Origin: Spongiivirga citrea
GTDB lineage: Bacteria > Bacteroidota > Bacteroidia > Flavobacteriales > Flavobacteriaceae
Direction: 5' to 3'
DNA: 64,000 nt
Assembly: GCF_010671565.1 (NCBI RefSeq)
Contig: NZ_JAABOQ010000008.1
Span: 94,962-158,961, forward strand
The position numbers and the translations under genes were made by a program. Position 1 is the stretch's first letter, and each line of letters opens with the position of its first letter. This document shows, piece after piece, positions 38,540-47,355 of the stretch. Below the pieces are notes generated by a model. The model did not search any database, was not told the DNA's origin, and saw only the letters and a program-made list of their open reading frames with translations.

Positions 38540-39772
38540 CTACTTAGAAGCTAGCCAAGGAGATGGGTTCATTGTGGAAGATTCTTTAAAGACACTAAAG
38601 TATAGCTCGGTTTTACCACTACTTCTACTTGTAAAAACTTCGCCAATTTCCTGTTTCGCTTTAATCTTATCGCCTTTTTTTACAAAGACTTTTTGCAGAT
38701 TACCATACACACTAATATAATTCCCGTGGCGAATTAGGACTTTAGGATTTCCTCGTTTTTGAACTTGAACTTGTAATACTTCACCATCAAAAATTGATCT
38801 AGCTTTGGCACCTTTTTCACTTGCGATACGAAGACCATTGCTACGTATGGTATTCCCTTTAAAGATAGGGTGCTGTTGAACACCATAACTTCGGGTAACA
38901 ACCCCTTTTTCAATTGGCCAAGGTAATCGACCTTTATTGGCAACAAAATTTCCGGCAATGATTTTATCAGCGGGCGTTAAAGCGAAGGTTTTTGAGCCTG
39001 TTTTTCCTGCTTTTTTATTTGAAGCTGCAATCGCCTCGGCAATCAGGGCTTTTAGTTGAGAATCGATTCTATCAGACTCCCGTTGTTTGCTCCTAATTTC
39101 TGAAACATATCGATTCTGATCTTTTTTCAAGACAGCGATTAAGTCTTGTTGCTGTTTTTGGTCGTCTTTAAGCTGTTTCTGGGTCTTCTTATTTTCTGCT
39201 AGGACGGCTTCTTTCTCTTTTTTCTTTTCCTTTAGGTCGATATTGAGAAGTTGCAGCTCCTCAGTTTTAGCGCTTATTTGCTCGCCTTGTTTTCTGCGGT
39301 GTCTTGTAAATTGCTTCATGTATTGCATGCGTTTGTAGGCCTGCAAAAAATCTTCAGATGACAATAGAAACATAATTCTACTTTGCTCCGATTTGCTTTT
39401 GTAGGATCGCTTGATCATATCGGCATACTCATTTTTCAAGGAGCTTAGGTCAGAGCGAAGCTTGGCAATACTTTTTAAATTTTCATCAATTTCTCGGGTA
39501 TATAAATTGGCTTGCTGATTGCTAACGCGGATAAGTCGCTGTAAGGCATTTACCTTTTGGTCCATGTCTTCTAATCGCTCTAAAACAGATTTAGACTCCC
39601 TTTTTACCTCAAAAAACAACTTATTGATCTGTTTGATCTCTTGTTGCAGTTTTTCCTGTCGTTGTTGGAGTTCTTTTTGTTTAGCTGATTGAGCAGTCGA
39701 TAGTGAGGGCCAACAAAGTAATGCAATGAAAAAAAGAATAGGGTAAAGAGAAAAGAAAAAAGTCTTTTTCAT
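38540..39772 (-). CDS. EnvC-like murein hydrolase activator with degenerate LytM domain
   Basis: This 410-residue exported protein has a signal peptide (ending LSTAQS), a long coiled coil (about 28-245, rich in K, E, Q and L) and a C-terminal M23/LytM-fold domain (about 290-405). The usual zinc ligands are absent: the HxxxD position reads SNGLRIA and the final YxH reads SVYGNL. As in E. coli EnvC, this predicts an amidase activator at division sites rather than a peptidase. It is upstream of no obvious amidase; DUF4292 and TPR genes precede it on the same strand. Confidence 0.9.
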   Translation of the reverse strand: MKKTFFFSLYPILFFIALLCWPSLSTAQSAKQKELQQRQEKLQQEIKQINKLFFEVKRESKSVLERLEDMDQKVNALQRLIRVSNQQANLYTREIDENLKSIAKLRSDLSSLKNEYADMIKRSYKSKSEQSRIMFLLSSEDFLQAYKRMQYMKQFTRHRRKQGEQISAKTEELQLLNIDLKEKKKEKEAVLAENKKTQKQLKDDQKQQQDLIAVLKKDQNRYVSEIRSKQRESDRIDSQLKALIAEAIAASNKKAGKTGSKTFALTPADKIIAGNFVANKGRLPWPIEKGVVTRSYGVQQHPIFKGNTIRSNGLRIASEKGAKARSIFDGEVLQVQVQKRGNPKVLIRHGNYISVYGNLQKVFVKKGDKIKAKQEIGEVFTSRSSGKTELYFSVFKESSTMNPSPWLASK

Positions 39773-39824
39773 TTTAAGGCACTAGGGTTTTTGGTATGAC
39801 CATCTATTTTCTTCAATCTAAAAC

Positions 39825-40610
39825 TCAATTAATTTGAATTTGCTTATACCCATTTGGAATTTTAAAAGGAAACGAAATATCCTCATCAAAATTAACTGTT
39901 CTATATTCAAACGCAATTTTGGTATGTGTGGTATTTTCTCTAGCGATAATATCAATTTTTTTTGGCAATACTTTTCCTTTCACTTTTTGATATTCTGGGT
40001 ATAAAATCGATAATTCTCTTGCTTTATCGCCTTGACGAAGCCGTTGCTCTGCCATTTTAAAATTCTGGCTATTCACAAAAAACAGCTTGTCAAAAAGTGG
40101 GATGTTTTGAGATGGTTGTAATTTATAGGAACGCTTAAAAATAGAGCTTTCTAGCTTTTCTTCTTTTAAATCGAAAATGGCTTGGCCCATTAACATATCT
40201 TCTAATTGAGAATACGTTAACTCAGTTCCTAAAAGATCAGTTAGTAAGCTAAAATCTCCATCAAAATAATTCTTTTCTAGCTTGTTGTAATATTGAACTT
40301 GAGTTGGCGTAATCAATGCCTTTGCACCAACAATTCCCAAAAAAGAAACGCTAAGCCAAATGGTCTTTCCTTTTTCAATACGAATATTGGCCGTGACCGT
40401 TTGACCTCGACTTTCATCTTCATAACGAACCTTAGCGCGTCCTTTTAAGGTCTTAAAGTCTATATAGTTTTTATAATGATTTTTAACAATTTTACGCGCA
40501 TTCATAGGATTTACAATTGAAGTATTTCCAACAGAAGAAGTGCTCTTGCAAGAAGATAAAACTATCACAAAAGAGAGAATTCCTAAAGCTATATTAAATT
40601 TTTGGAACAC
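39825..40610 (-). CDS. DUF4292 lipoprotein (GTG start)
   Basis: This 261-residue protein has a lipoprotein signal (lipobox ending LSSCKS at Cys21) followed by a LolA/LolB-like half-barrel domain (FKTLKGRAKVRYEDESRGQTVTANIRIEKGKTIWLS and the DLLGTELTY helix). DUF4292 proteins are envelope lipoproteins of Bacteroidota with no proven role; the fold suggests lipid or lipoprotein handling. The start is GTG: the only in-frame upstream codons up to a TGA contain no ATG, and the signal peptide needs this start. It lies between the TPR and EnvC-like genes. Confidence 0.87.
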   Translation of the reverse strand: MFQKFNIALGILSFVIVLSSCKSTSSVGNTSIVNPMNARKIVKNHYKNYIDFKTLKGRAKVRYEDESRGQTVTANIRIEKGKTIWLSVSFLGIVGAKALITPTQVQYYNKLEKNYFDGDFSLLTDLLGTELTYSQLEDMLMGQAIFDLKEEKLESSIFKRSYKLQPSQNIPLFDKLFFVNSQNFKMAEQRLRQGDKARELSILYPEYQKVKGKVLPKKIDIIARENTTHTKIAFEYRTVNFDEDISFPFKIPNGYKQIQIN

Positions 40611-40646
40611 TAAAGTATTTTTTAGATTAATCTTTATTCCTAATAA

Positions 40647-42005
40647 TCAACTATTTATTCTAATAAGTTGTGATTCGTAGTACTTTACTTTTTTAAAATT
40701 ATTTAAACTGCGATAAGCCACAATTAGCTCCTTATAAATACTAGATTCTAACTTAATATCATCTACTACAAAATCAATACCAATCTCTAAAACGTCAATT
40801 GCTTCTTTATATTTTTGGAGATTGTTGCTTGCTGCTCCTTTTAAGAAATACAGCACTGGTTGTGAGGGATAATTATCAATAGCTTTAGTGGAATTGTCAT
40901 ACAGTGTTTTAAAATCCTTACGCTCTGCCAATAGGAATAACTGCTTCTTAAGGGCATCGAAATTATTAAGTGCGAGATTGTTTCCACCTAAAGCCAGCTG
41001 CATATATTTTGTCCCTTGAGCATCATTGTTCTTCTTTAAAAAGAAATTGGCTAAATCCATATAAATCGATTTGCTTCCTTGAATTTCTGAAAACAAAGTA
41101 GCTGCATTTTCTAATGCCAATTCCTGATCAGGATGAGTTTCAGCATAGCGCATAAAATCATAGATGACCTTAAACTTGGCTTCCTTATTAATCTGCGTTG
41201 CCTTTACTACGGTATTCATGGAATTGACAGCCTTGTCAATCTCTTCTTTTTCTAAATAATATTTAAACAAACCCAAGTGAGCTAGCTTAGAATCTGGGAT
41301 TGATTTTAACAAACGCTCAGAAACCTTAAAAGCAGCATTTGCATCTCCTTTTTCACTTAAAAGATAAATTAAGGAGAGGTAATTTTTTTCATTTTTTGGA
41401 TTGTCAGAAATGCGTTTGTTCCAATAATTTACTTCTTCATTGTCAAACCCACTTATGGTATAGAGTTGTGCCCGAATGCTGTCTCTTGAATATGATCGAC
41501 CTTGAGTTGCATCTAGATCATCCAACACAGCTATTGCATTTTTAAACTGTCGCGTTCGCATATATAAAGTAAGTAGATCTTCTTTATAAATAGGGTGGTG
41601 GGCGATGAGCTTTTTTACAGTAGTAATTGCCAAATCAAGGTTTTGAGTTTGATAGTACACCTCGTATAACGACTCTAAATACCACTCGTTGTTAGGCGAC
41701 TTCTCTAGTGCTTTTTTAAGGCTAACTTCGGCAGCATCAAACTTTTTAAGCAGCAAGTTGTTTTTACCTATTTCAAAATTGACAATGGCTTTAGTATCAT
41801 CAATGCGTTGACATTTTAGAAGTGCCACTAATGCCTTTTCATAATTCTCAATACCACGTTGTTTTAAGGCTTCAAAAAAGTGCTCCTGAAACTCATCCGT
41901 TACATCGCCAAGGTCATCGTTGATTTCTACTTGTTGTGATAGTAGTAACTGCGGAATGCAAAATCCTAATAAAAGAAGTACGTGTATTGTTTTTTGAACT
42001 AGCAA
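40647..42005 (-). CDS. Exported tetratricopeptide-repeat protein (TTG start)
   Basis: This 452-residue protein has a signal peptide (about 1-23, ending LLLSQQ) and a solenoid of about ten TPR-like helical pairs (for example AIVNFEIGKNNLLLKKFDAAEVSLKKAL at about 74-101). It is probably a periplasmic scaffold. The start is TTG 42005; an in-frame TAA lies eight codons upstream with no ATG after it. TPR, DUF4292 and EnvC-like genes are on one strand with short gaps and look like one envelope operon. Confidence 0.85.
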   Translation of the reverse strand: MLVQKTIHVLLLLGFCIPQLLLSQQVEINDDLGDVTDEFQEHFFEALKQRGIENYEKALVALLKCQRIDDTKAIVNFEIGKNNLLLKKFDAAEVSLKKALEKSPNNEWYLESLYEVYYQTQNLDLAITTVKKLIAHHPIYKEDLLTLYMRTRQFKNAIAVLDDLDATQGRSYSRDSIRAQLYTISGFDNEEVNYWNKRISDNPKNEKNYLSLIYLLSEKGDANAAFKVSERLLKSIPDSKLAHLGLFKYYLEKEEIDKAVNSMNTVVKATQINKEAKFKVIYDFMRYAETHPDQELALENAATLFSEIQGSKSIYMDLANFFLKKNNDAQGTKYMQLALGGNNLALNNFDALKKQLFLLAERKDFKTLYDNSTKAIDNYPSQPVLYFLKGAASNNLQKYKEAIDVLEIGIDFVVDDIKLESSIYKELIVAYRSLNNFKKVKYYESQLIRINS

Positions 42006-42106
42006 TAGTGGGTTTCTTTTTGCTGTAAATTACGGATTTCTCCCCAAAACGGGCTTTAGTTAACTAAAATATAGGAATATGAGGTCCAATAGTTATTGTC
42101 AAATTT

Positions 42107-42247
42107 CAATGTCAGTTCGAGTGATCCCGATAGCTATCGGGATTGTATCGAGAACCTTTCGCCTAAGAGAAATGGAATCACTTAAATAGATCTCGATACA
42201 ATTCTTATTTTCTTATCAGTCAATAAGAATCACTCGATCTGACATTG
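42107..42247. repeat. Branched inverted-repeat element (MITE/REP-like)
   Basis: A 141-base element with 19-bp ends (42107-42125 and 42229-42247, one mismatch). Inside the ends lie an 18-bp perfect palindrome (42125-42142, core CCCGATAGCTATCGGG), a 12-bp perfect pair (ATTGTATCGAGA 42142-42153 with TCTCGATACAAT 42191-42202) and a 9-bp hairpin (ATTCTTATT 42201-42209 with AATAAGAAT 42222-42230). It lies between the nucleotidyltransferase and TPR genes and encodes nothing. Confidence 0.8.
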
Positions 42248-42274
42248 TACTATGAAGCTTTGTTGATAGAAAAA

Positions 42275-43291
42275 CTACTCCAAAACGGAATAATCTCCGA
42301 TACTAACTCGTGTAAACTCACCGTCAAACTTGGCGTTATTCCCAATCATAGCCTCTTCTAGAGTGGCATTTTTAATCAGGGAATTTGTTTGAATTAGACT
42401 ATTTTTTACTTTAGAATCCAAGACTTTAGTGTTTTTTCCGATTGAAACATGTGGTCCGATTTTAGAATTGACAATTACAGCACCTTCACCGATAAAACAA
42501 GGTTCAATTACTTCAGAGTTTTCTATTTGGGCTGAATCTGCAACTAACTTTTCACCGTCAGCATGCAAGAAATTAAGCATGCGCTGATTGGTTTCGATAG
42601 TAACCGTTTTATTTCCGCAATCCATCCACTCATCAACAGTTCCCGTTTTAAATATCTTGCCTTTGGCCATCATTTGCTTGATACCATCGTTAATTTGATA
42701 TTCACCACCATTGATAATATTATTGTCTAATACATATTGAAGTTCATTTTTCAACACTCCAACATCTTTAAAGTAGTAAATGCCAATTACTGCTTGATCA
42801 CTAACAAACTCAGTCGGCTTTTCTACAAGCTCTATGATTTCATTTTTTTCATTTAAGTTGACTACGCCATAGGCTTCTGGATTCTCAACTCTTTTTGTCC
42901 AGATCACACTATCTGCATCTGCATCTAAGTCAAAATCGGCGCGAATCAAGGTGTCGGCATATGCAATTACCGCCGGTCCACTTAATGATGGTTCAGCACA
43001 CATAATAGCGTGCCCTGTTCCCTTAGGGTCTAGTTGACGGTAAATGCTGGCTTTTGCACCGAGTTCAGTCGCCAATTCTTTCAGGCTTTCAACAACGTCG
43101 TCTCCAAAAAATGCAGGATCACCTAAAATGAAAGCTATCTCTTCTATATCTTGTTTTAAAACACCGGCAATATCAGCCACTAATCGGTGAACGATCGGCT
43201 TGCCTGCTACAGGAATTAATGGTTTTGGTACAGTTAAACTATGTGGGCGAAGTCGGCTTCCGCGACCGGCCATTGGTACTATTATTTTCAT
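42275..43291 (-). CDS. Sugar-1-phosphate nucleotidyltransferase with left-handed beta-helix
   Basis: This 338-residue cytoplasmic enzyme starts with the nucleotide-binding signature MAGRGSRLRPHSLTVPKPLIPVAGKPI. The catalytic domain covers about 1-240, and a C-terminal hexapeptide-repeat region (about 245-338, FIGEGAVIVNSKIGPHVSIG) forms a left-handed beta-helix. It makes an NDP-sugar (glucose, mannose or a related sugar) from NTP and sugar-1-phosphate; the exact sugar is not determinable. Neighbours dut and the flippase suggest a link to envelope polysaccharide. Confidence 0.9.
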   Translation of the reverse strand: MKIIVPMAGRGSRLRPHSLTVPKPLIPVAGKPIVHRLVADIAGVLKQDIEEIAFILGDPAFFGDDVVESLKELATELGAKASIYRQLDPKGTGHAIMCAEPSLSGPAVIAYADTLIRADFDLDADADSVIWTKRVENPEAYGVVNLNEKNEIIELVEKPTEFVSDQAVIGIYYFKDVGVLKNELQYVLDNNIINGGEYQINDGIKQMMAKGKIFKTGTVDEWMDCGNKTVTIETNQRMLNFLHADGEKLVADSAQIENSEVIEPCFIGEGAVIVNSKIGPHVSIGKNTKVLDSKVKNSLIQTNSLIKNATLEEAMIGNNAKFDGEFTRVSIGDYSVLE

Positions 43292-43304
43292 ATTTTTTCA
43301 TTTC

Positions 43305-43324
43305 ATTCCCGCGAAGGCGGGAAT
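43305..43324. repeat. Short hairpin repeat ATTCCCGC/GCGGGAAT
   Basis: A perfect 8-bp stem with a GAAG loop, GC-rich in an AT-rich gap between dut and the nucleotidyltransferase. It is of the type scattered in many flavobacterial genomes. Confidence 0.6.
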
Positions 43325-43344
43325 CTATATTTTGATTAACTACT

Positions 43345-43779
43345 TCACTTGACCCCAGTACTGCCAAATCCGCCAGCTCCACGATCGGTCTCCGATAGTA
43401 CTTCTACCTCTTCCCAGCTTGCTTGCTCATGCTTAGCAATGACTAATTGAGCAACGCGTTCGCCATCTTCGATTACGAAATTTTCGTTAGATAAATTGAC
43501 CAATATCACACCAATTTCACCGCGATAATCAGCATCTACCGTTCCTGGTGCGTTTAATACTGTGATTCCTTTTTTGGCAGCGAGTCCACTTCTTGGACGC
43601 ACCTGCGCTTCAAAGCCAACCGGCAAGGCGATGAACAAACCCGTTTTAACGATTGTACGTTCTAATGGTTTTAAGGTAATGGGTGACTCGATATTGGCCC
43701 GAATATCCATACCAGCTGATGCCACTGTTTCGTAATTAGGTAATGCGTGTTTTGATTTGTTGATGATTTGCACTGTCAT
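43345..43779 (-). CDS. dut: Deoxyuridine 5'-triphosphate nucleotidohydrolase
   Basis: This 144-residue trimeric dUTPase hydrolyses dUTP to dUMP. All five motifs are visible: AGMDIRA (motif 1), [11 protein letters not shown] (2), [14 protein letters not shown] (3), RVAQLVI (4) and the C-terminal [10 protein letters not shown] (5). Confidence 0.97.
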   Translation of the reverse strand: MTVQIINKSKHALPNYETVASAGMDIRANIESPITLKPLERTIVKTGLFIALPVGFEAQVRPRSGLAAKKGITVLNAPGTVDADYRGEIGVILVNLSNENFVIEDGERVAQLVIAKHEQASWEEVEVLSETDRGAGGFGSTGVK

Positions 43780-43821
43780 AAGCTCTCTCCGTTTCCTCTA
43801 TTCAAAGAGGTGATATAGTTG

Positions 43822-45246
43822 TTAGTTTAAAATCGATTTTAGTTCTTTCTTTTCTATCAGAAAAACAGCTCCCAAAAATACTAAAACAAAAGCGGATGCG
43901 AGCCAGTAGTTTTCCCTGAATTGAATGAAAGATACAGCCGATAATCCGATAGCGAGTGCAAGGTAAAATCCGATTTTTTTGAGATCATAGGGAACAGGAT
44001 AATGTTTTTTTCCCAGTTGATAGGAAATGATCATCATACCGCCATAAGCCGCCAAGGTCGCCCAAGCCGATGCGATAAAACCAATTTTAGGAATCATAAT
44101 CCAATTAAATGCAATAGTGATAATAGCACCGATGATTGATATATACATCCCGTATCGGGTTTTATCAGTTAGTTTATACCAAATAGATAAATTGTGATAA
44201 ATGCCTAAACATAAATTGGCAAGCAATACAATTGGAACAATATCGATGGCTTTATGGTAAGCAGTATCTCTTACGATGAAATTTTTAAGTGGATCTATAA
44301 AACAGCAAATGATCAAAAGCCCAAGCCCCCCGGCAATGACGAAGTATTTTAAGATAGTAGCATAATTCTCAACGGCATTATCCGATTTTGCATGACTAAA
44401 AAAGAAGGGCTCTGCACCTAAGCGAAAGCCTTGGATAAATATCGTCATGAAGACGGCAATTTTATAACAACCGGCATAGGCACCCATGGTATCTTCATCA
44501 ATCATTTCTTGAAGCATTAGCTTATCTAAATTTTCATTAATGACAAATGCCAATCCTGCAACTAAAATGGGCCATCCATAACTCAACAATTTTCTGAAAA
44601 GTCCAGTGTCGAAAACCAACTTCAACTTAAAAAACAACGGGAATAACAGGATTAGGGTAACTGCACTTGCAGAGAGATTTGCCCAAAAGACATACTGAAG
44701 CAATTCCTCCTTATTATAAAATGAAAATTCTAATGAGAATTCTGGAATTATCCATAGGAAAAATAAATTGACAAAACCTACGATGGCTATGTTCGTCAAT
44801 TTAACTCCTGCAAAGCGAATAGGTCGATTCTTGGCTCGTAAATATGCAAACGGAGCAACTACTAATGCATCTAATGCTGTAATCCCTACTAATATTTTAA
44901 AATAATAACGATCTACTTTAATTAAATCAGCTAACTGATCCTTAAAAATCCAGACGCCTATAAAAAATAGGATTGTTGAAACTGTAAGACTGATTAATGC
45001 TGTGGTATAAACAGTATCCTTCTCTTTATGTGTATTAAAGAAGCGGAAAAAAGCAGTTTCCATTCCATAGCTTAATAATACGTTTAGGAAAGCGGCATAT
45101 ACGAAGAACTCAGTAACGCCAGAATAATCGACAGTACCCATAGCCGCTGTATGCAACGGGACAAGAATAAAACTAATAAAACGAGCAAGCACAGTAGTAA
45201 TGCCATAAATGGCGGTGTCTTTAAAAAAACGTTTTAGTGCGCTCAA
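43822..45246 (-). CDS. Polysaccharide flippase (Wzx/MATE-like, TTG start)
   Basis: This 474-residue inner-membrane protein has about 12-14 helices and the oligosaccharide-flippase pattern at the N-terminus (IYGITTVLARFISFILVPLHT). It would export lipid-linked glycans. The start is TTG 45246: an in-frame TAA lies three codons upstream and no ATG occurs before the first helix. It sits 42 bases before dut on the same strand, and the nucleotidyltransferase follows, giving a possible envelope-glycan operon. Confidence 0.88.
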   Translation of the reverse strand: MSALKRFFKDTAIYGITTVLARFISFILVPLHTAAMGTVDYSGVTEFFVYAAFLNVLLSYGMETAFFRFFNTHKEKDTVYTTALISLTVSTILFFIGVWIFKDQLADLIKVDRYYFKILVGITALDALVVAPFAYLRAKNRPIRFAGVKLTNIAIVGFVNLFFLWIIPEFSLEFSFYNKEELLQYVFWANLSASAVTLILLFPLFFKLKLVFDTGLFRKLLSYGWPILVAGLAFVINENLDKLMLQEMIDEDTMGAYAGCYKIAVFMTIFIQGFRLGAEPFFFSHAKSDNAVENYATILKYFVIAGGLGLLIICCFIDPLKNFIVRDTAYHKAIDIVPIVLLANLCLGIYHNLSIWYKLTDKTRYGMYISIIGAIITIAFNWIMIPKIGFIASAWATLAAYGGMMIISYQLGKKHYPVPYDLKKIGFYLALAIGLSAVSFIQFRENYWLASAFVLVFLGAVFLIEKKELKSILN

Positions 45247-45369
45247 GCTTAATTATGTGTTTAGTAGGGACAAAGAAACAAAAAAACGATTAAGATAAAC
45301 GCAATGATTCGTTTTGTTGAGATGTAACATAAACTATGTTTTCACTACTTATAATTAAAACGAGAGAGA

Positions 45370-45687
45370 ATGATCTTAACAACTACAAACTCAATTGACG
45401 GAAAAACAATATCAAACTATTTAGGTGTCGTTACTGGAACGACCTATGTTGTTAATTATGGTACAAAGGGAATGTCTTTTAAGGATATGTTTAATAGTAG
45501 TAAGTACTATGCAAATTATGAAAATGGCTTAGAGGAAGCCAAAGAAGAAGCATTTCAAAAGTTGAGAGATAATGCCAATAACCAAGCTGCTGATGCCGTG
45601 GTAGGAATATCTTTTGATATTGAAATGATGGGGGCCAATGGCGTAACCATGGTATCAATTGTTGGAACTGCCGTTAAGTTTGCTTAG
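45370..45687 (+). CDS. YbjQ-family (DUF74) protein
   Basis: This 105-residue protein begins MILTTTNSIDGKTISNYLGVVTGTTYV and has the conserved GLEEAKEEAFQKLRDNANNQAADAVVGISFDIEM. YbjQ proteins form small pentamers related to heavy-metal-binding domains; their role is not established. It is isolated between divergent and convergent neighbours. Confidence 0.92.
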   Translation: MILTTTNSIDGKTISNYLGVVTGTTYVVNYGTKGMSFKDMFNSSKYYANYENGLEEAKEEAFQKLRDNANNQAADAVVGISFDIEMMGANGVTMVSIVGTAVKFA

Positions 45688-45719
45688 GGATTTCCTAGAA
45701 TGGGCAAGAGTAAGGAAAG

Positions 45720-45838
45720 TCTCCCCTAGAGGGGAGATTTAGAGGGGTGTTCACCATGAGCTAGATCGAAATAGTAATACTATTGGAGTTTTATAGAATA
45801 GATTAACACCCATCCCCGGTCCTTCCCTCAAGGGAAGG
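45720..45838. repeat. Paired-hairpin intergenic repeat element
   Basis: A left hairpin TCTCCCC/GGGGAGA (45720-45737), an inner arm pair GGGTGTT (45745-45751) with AACACCC (45805-45811), and a right hairpin CCTTCCCT/AGGGAAGG (45821-45838). It lies in the convergent gap between the YbjQ gene and the GH1 gene and could also terminate both. Confidence 0.7.
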
Positions 45839-45902
45839 GAGAAATTTGCCATTTGCAAAGAAATCACCTTTAAAGTAGAGATCGGTAGAGGATGTAATCA
45901 GA

Positions 45903-47309
45903 CTAGTGCACTTTATCTTTAAGAGTATGTCTTTCCTGATGCTCTTTGATGGTTTTAGTAAACCATTTAGCTGAATCTTTTGGGATTCTTTCCAAAGTGT
46001 CGTAGTCGATATAATTGATGCCAAAACGTTGTGAATATCCTGAGGCCCATTCAAAATTATCAAACATACTCCAGGCGAAATAGCCTTTTAGGTTAACGCC
46101 ATTTTTTATGGCTTCGTCGCAAGCTTCTAGGTACGATTTATAAAATTGAATTCGACGTTCGTCATGGACCTGGCCATCGGCTGAAGGCTTATCATGATAG
46201 GCGCATCCATTTTCAGTAATGAATATTGGTGGGTTGTCATATCGATCGGCTATCCACTCTAATAACTTCTTGCATCCCCATGGTACCACTGCCCAATTAA
46301 AATCAGTTAAATCCCAGTTGGGATCTTGAGATATTTGCACATCTTGATCTTCTGAAAGTCCTCCGTTACCATAGGCCGATGTTTCTACGGCATTCTCATC
46401 CTGTTCAGCTGCATACATGGTAGTATAGTGATTGAGTCCGAAGAAATCAGACGAGTCTTTTAATAGACTCTTTTCTAATTCGCTAAACTCTGGTAGTCTA
46501 TTCCCTAGGCGATCCTTCATTACTTGTGGATAATCTCCTAAATAAATAGGATCTGCAAACCAGCCTAAGAAGAACAATAGAGCTCTTTGAGCCGCTTCAA
46601 TGTTTTTTGGTTGATTATCAATTGGCTCTCGCCAGTCACAATTATTGGTAATACCAATAGTACCTTGTTGTTTTTTAAAATATGATTTATAAACATTTAC
46701 TGCTTTGGCGTGTGCAATAAGCAAATGATGTGCAGCTAAATAAGGTTCGCTATTAGAGATATGTCCCGGAGCGAAAACGCCTTGACCATAACCTAAAATT
46801 GCTACTACCCAAGGTTCATTTAATGTAATCCAGTGCTTAACACGATCTCCAAAACGATCAAAACAAACGGTAGCATATTGCTCAAAATAATAGCTTATTT
46901 TAGGATTTAACCAGCCATCTTCTTCTTCCTGTAAAGCCAATGGTAAATCCCAGTGATATAATGTGACCCAAGGTTGAATGTTGTTAGCCAGCAATTCATC
47001 GATTAAATCATTGTAAAACTGGATCCCTTTTTCATTTACTTCCCCTTTTCCATTTGGTAAAATACGAGTCCAAGCTATGGAAAAACGATAGGCAGTAAAT
47101 CCTTGTTGCTTTAACAGAGCAACGTCTTCTTTGTACTTATGATAATGATCGATTGCGATATCGCCATGGTCATCATTCAATATTTTTCCTGGAATTTTGC
47201 AGTAGGCATCCCAAATAGAAGGTCCTTTTCCGTCTTTGTCATGTGCGCCTTCAATTTGGTACGATGAGGTTGCACTTCCCCATAAAAAATCGCTTGGAAA
47301 ATTAGTCAT
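45903..47309 (-). CDS. Glycoside hydrolase family 1 beta-glucosidase
   Basis: This 468-residue enzyme has no signal peptide, so it is cytoplasmic. GH1 hallmarks: FLWGSATSSYQIEGA at the N-terminus, acid/base Glu165 in TLNEPW and nucleophile Glu366 in ITENG. It should release glucose from short beta-linked glucosides (cellobiose or laminaribiose type). It lies 46 bases downstream of the GH9 gene on the same strand, which suggests a shared pathway: GH9 outside the cytoplasm, GH1 inside. Confidence 0.95.
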   Translation of the reverse strand: MTNFPSDFLWGSATSSYQIEGAHDKDGKGPSIWDAYCKIPGKILNDDHGDIAIDHYHKYKEDVALLKQQGFTAYRFSIAWTRILPNGKGEVNEKGIQFYNDLIDELLANNIQPWVTLYHWDLPLALQEEEDGWLNPKISYYFEQYATVCFDRFGDRVKHWITLNEPWVVAILGYGQGVFAPGHISNSEPYLAAHHLLIAHAKAVNVYKSYFKKQQGTIGITNNCDWREPIDNQPKNIEAAQRALLFFLGWFADPIYLGDYPQVMKDRLGNRLPEFSELEKSLLKDSSDFFGLNHYTTMYAAEQDENAVETSAYGNGGLSEDQDVQISQDPNWDLTDFNWAVVPWGCKKLLEWIADRYDNPPIFITENGCAYHDKPSADGQVHDERRIQFYKSYLEACDEAIKNGVNLKGYFAWSMFDNFEWASGYSQRFGINYIDYDTLERIPKDSAKWFTKTIKEHQERHTLKDKVH

Positions 47310-47355
47310 TGTTGTTTTAGGTAGTTTGGTGCTTTAATTTGTTGTTATATACTAA

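Noticed and set aside
45803..46063. A minus-strand open frame over the end of the GH1 gene
   Set aside because: It is another frame of GH1 running into the repeat element; the GH1 frame has the catalytic motifs.
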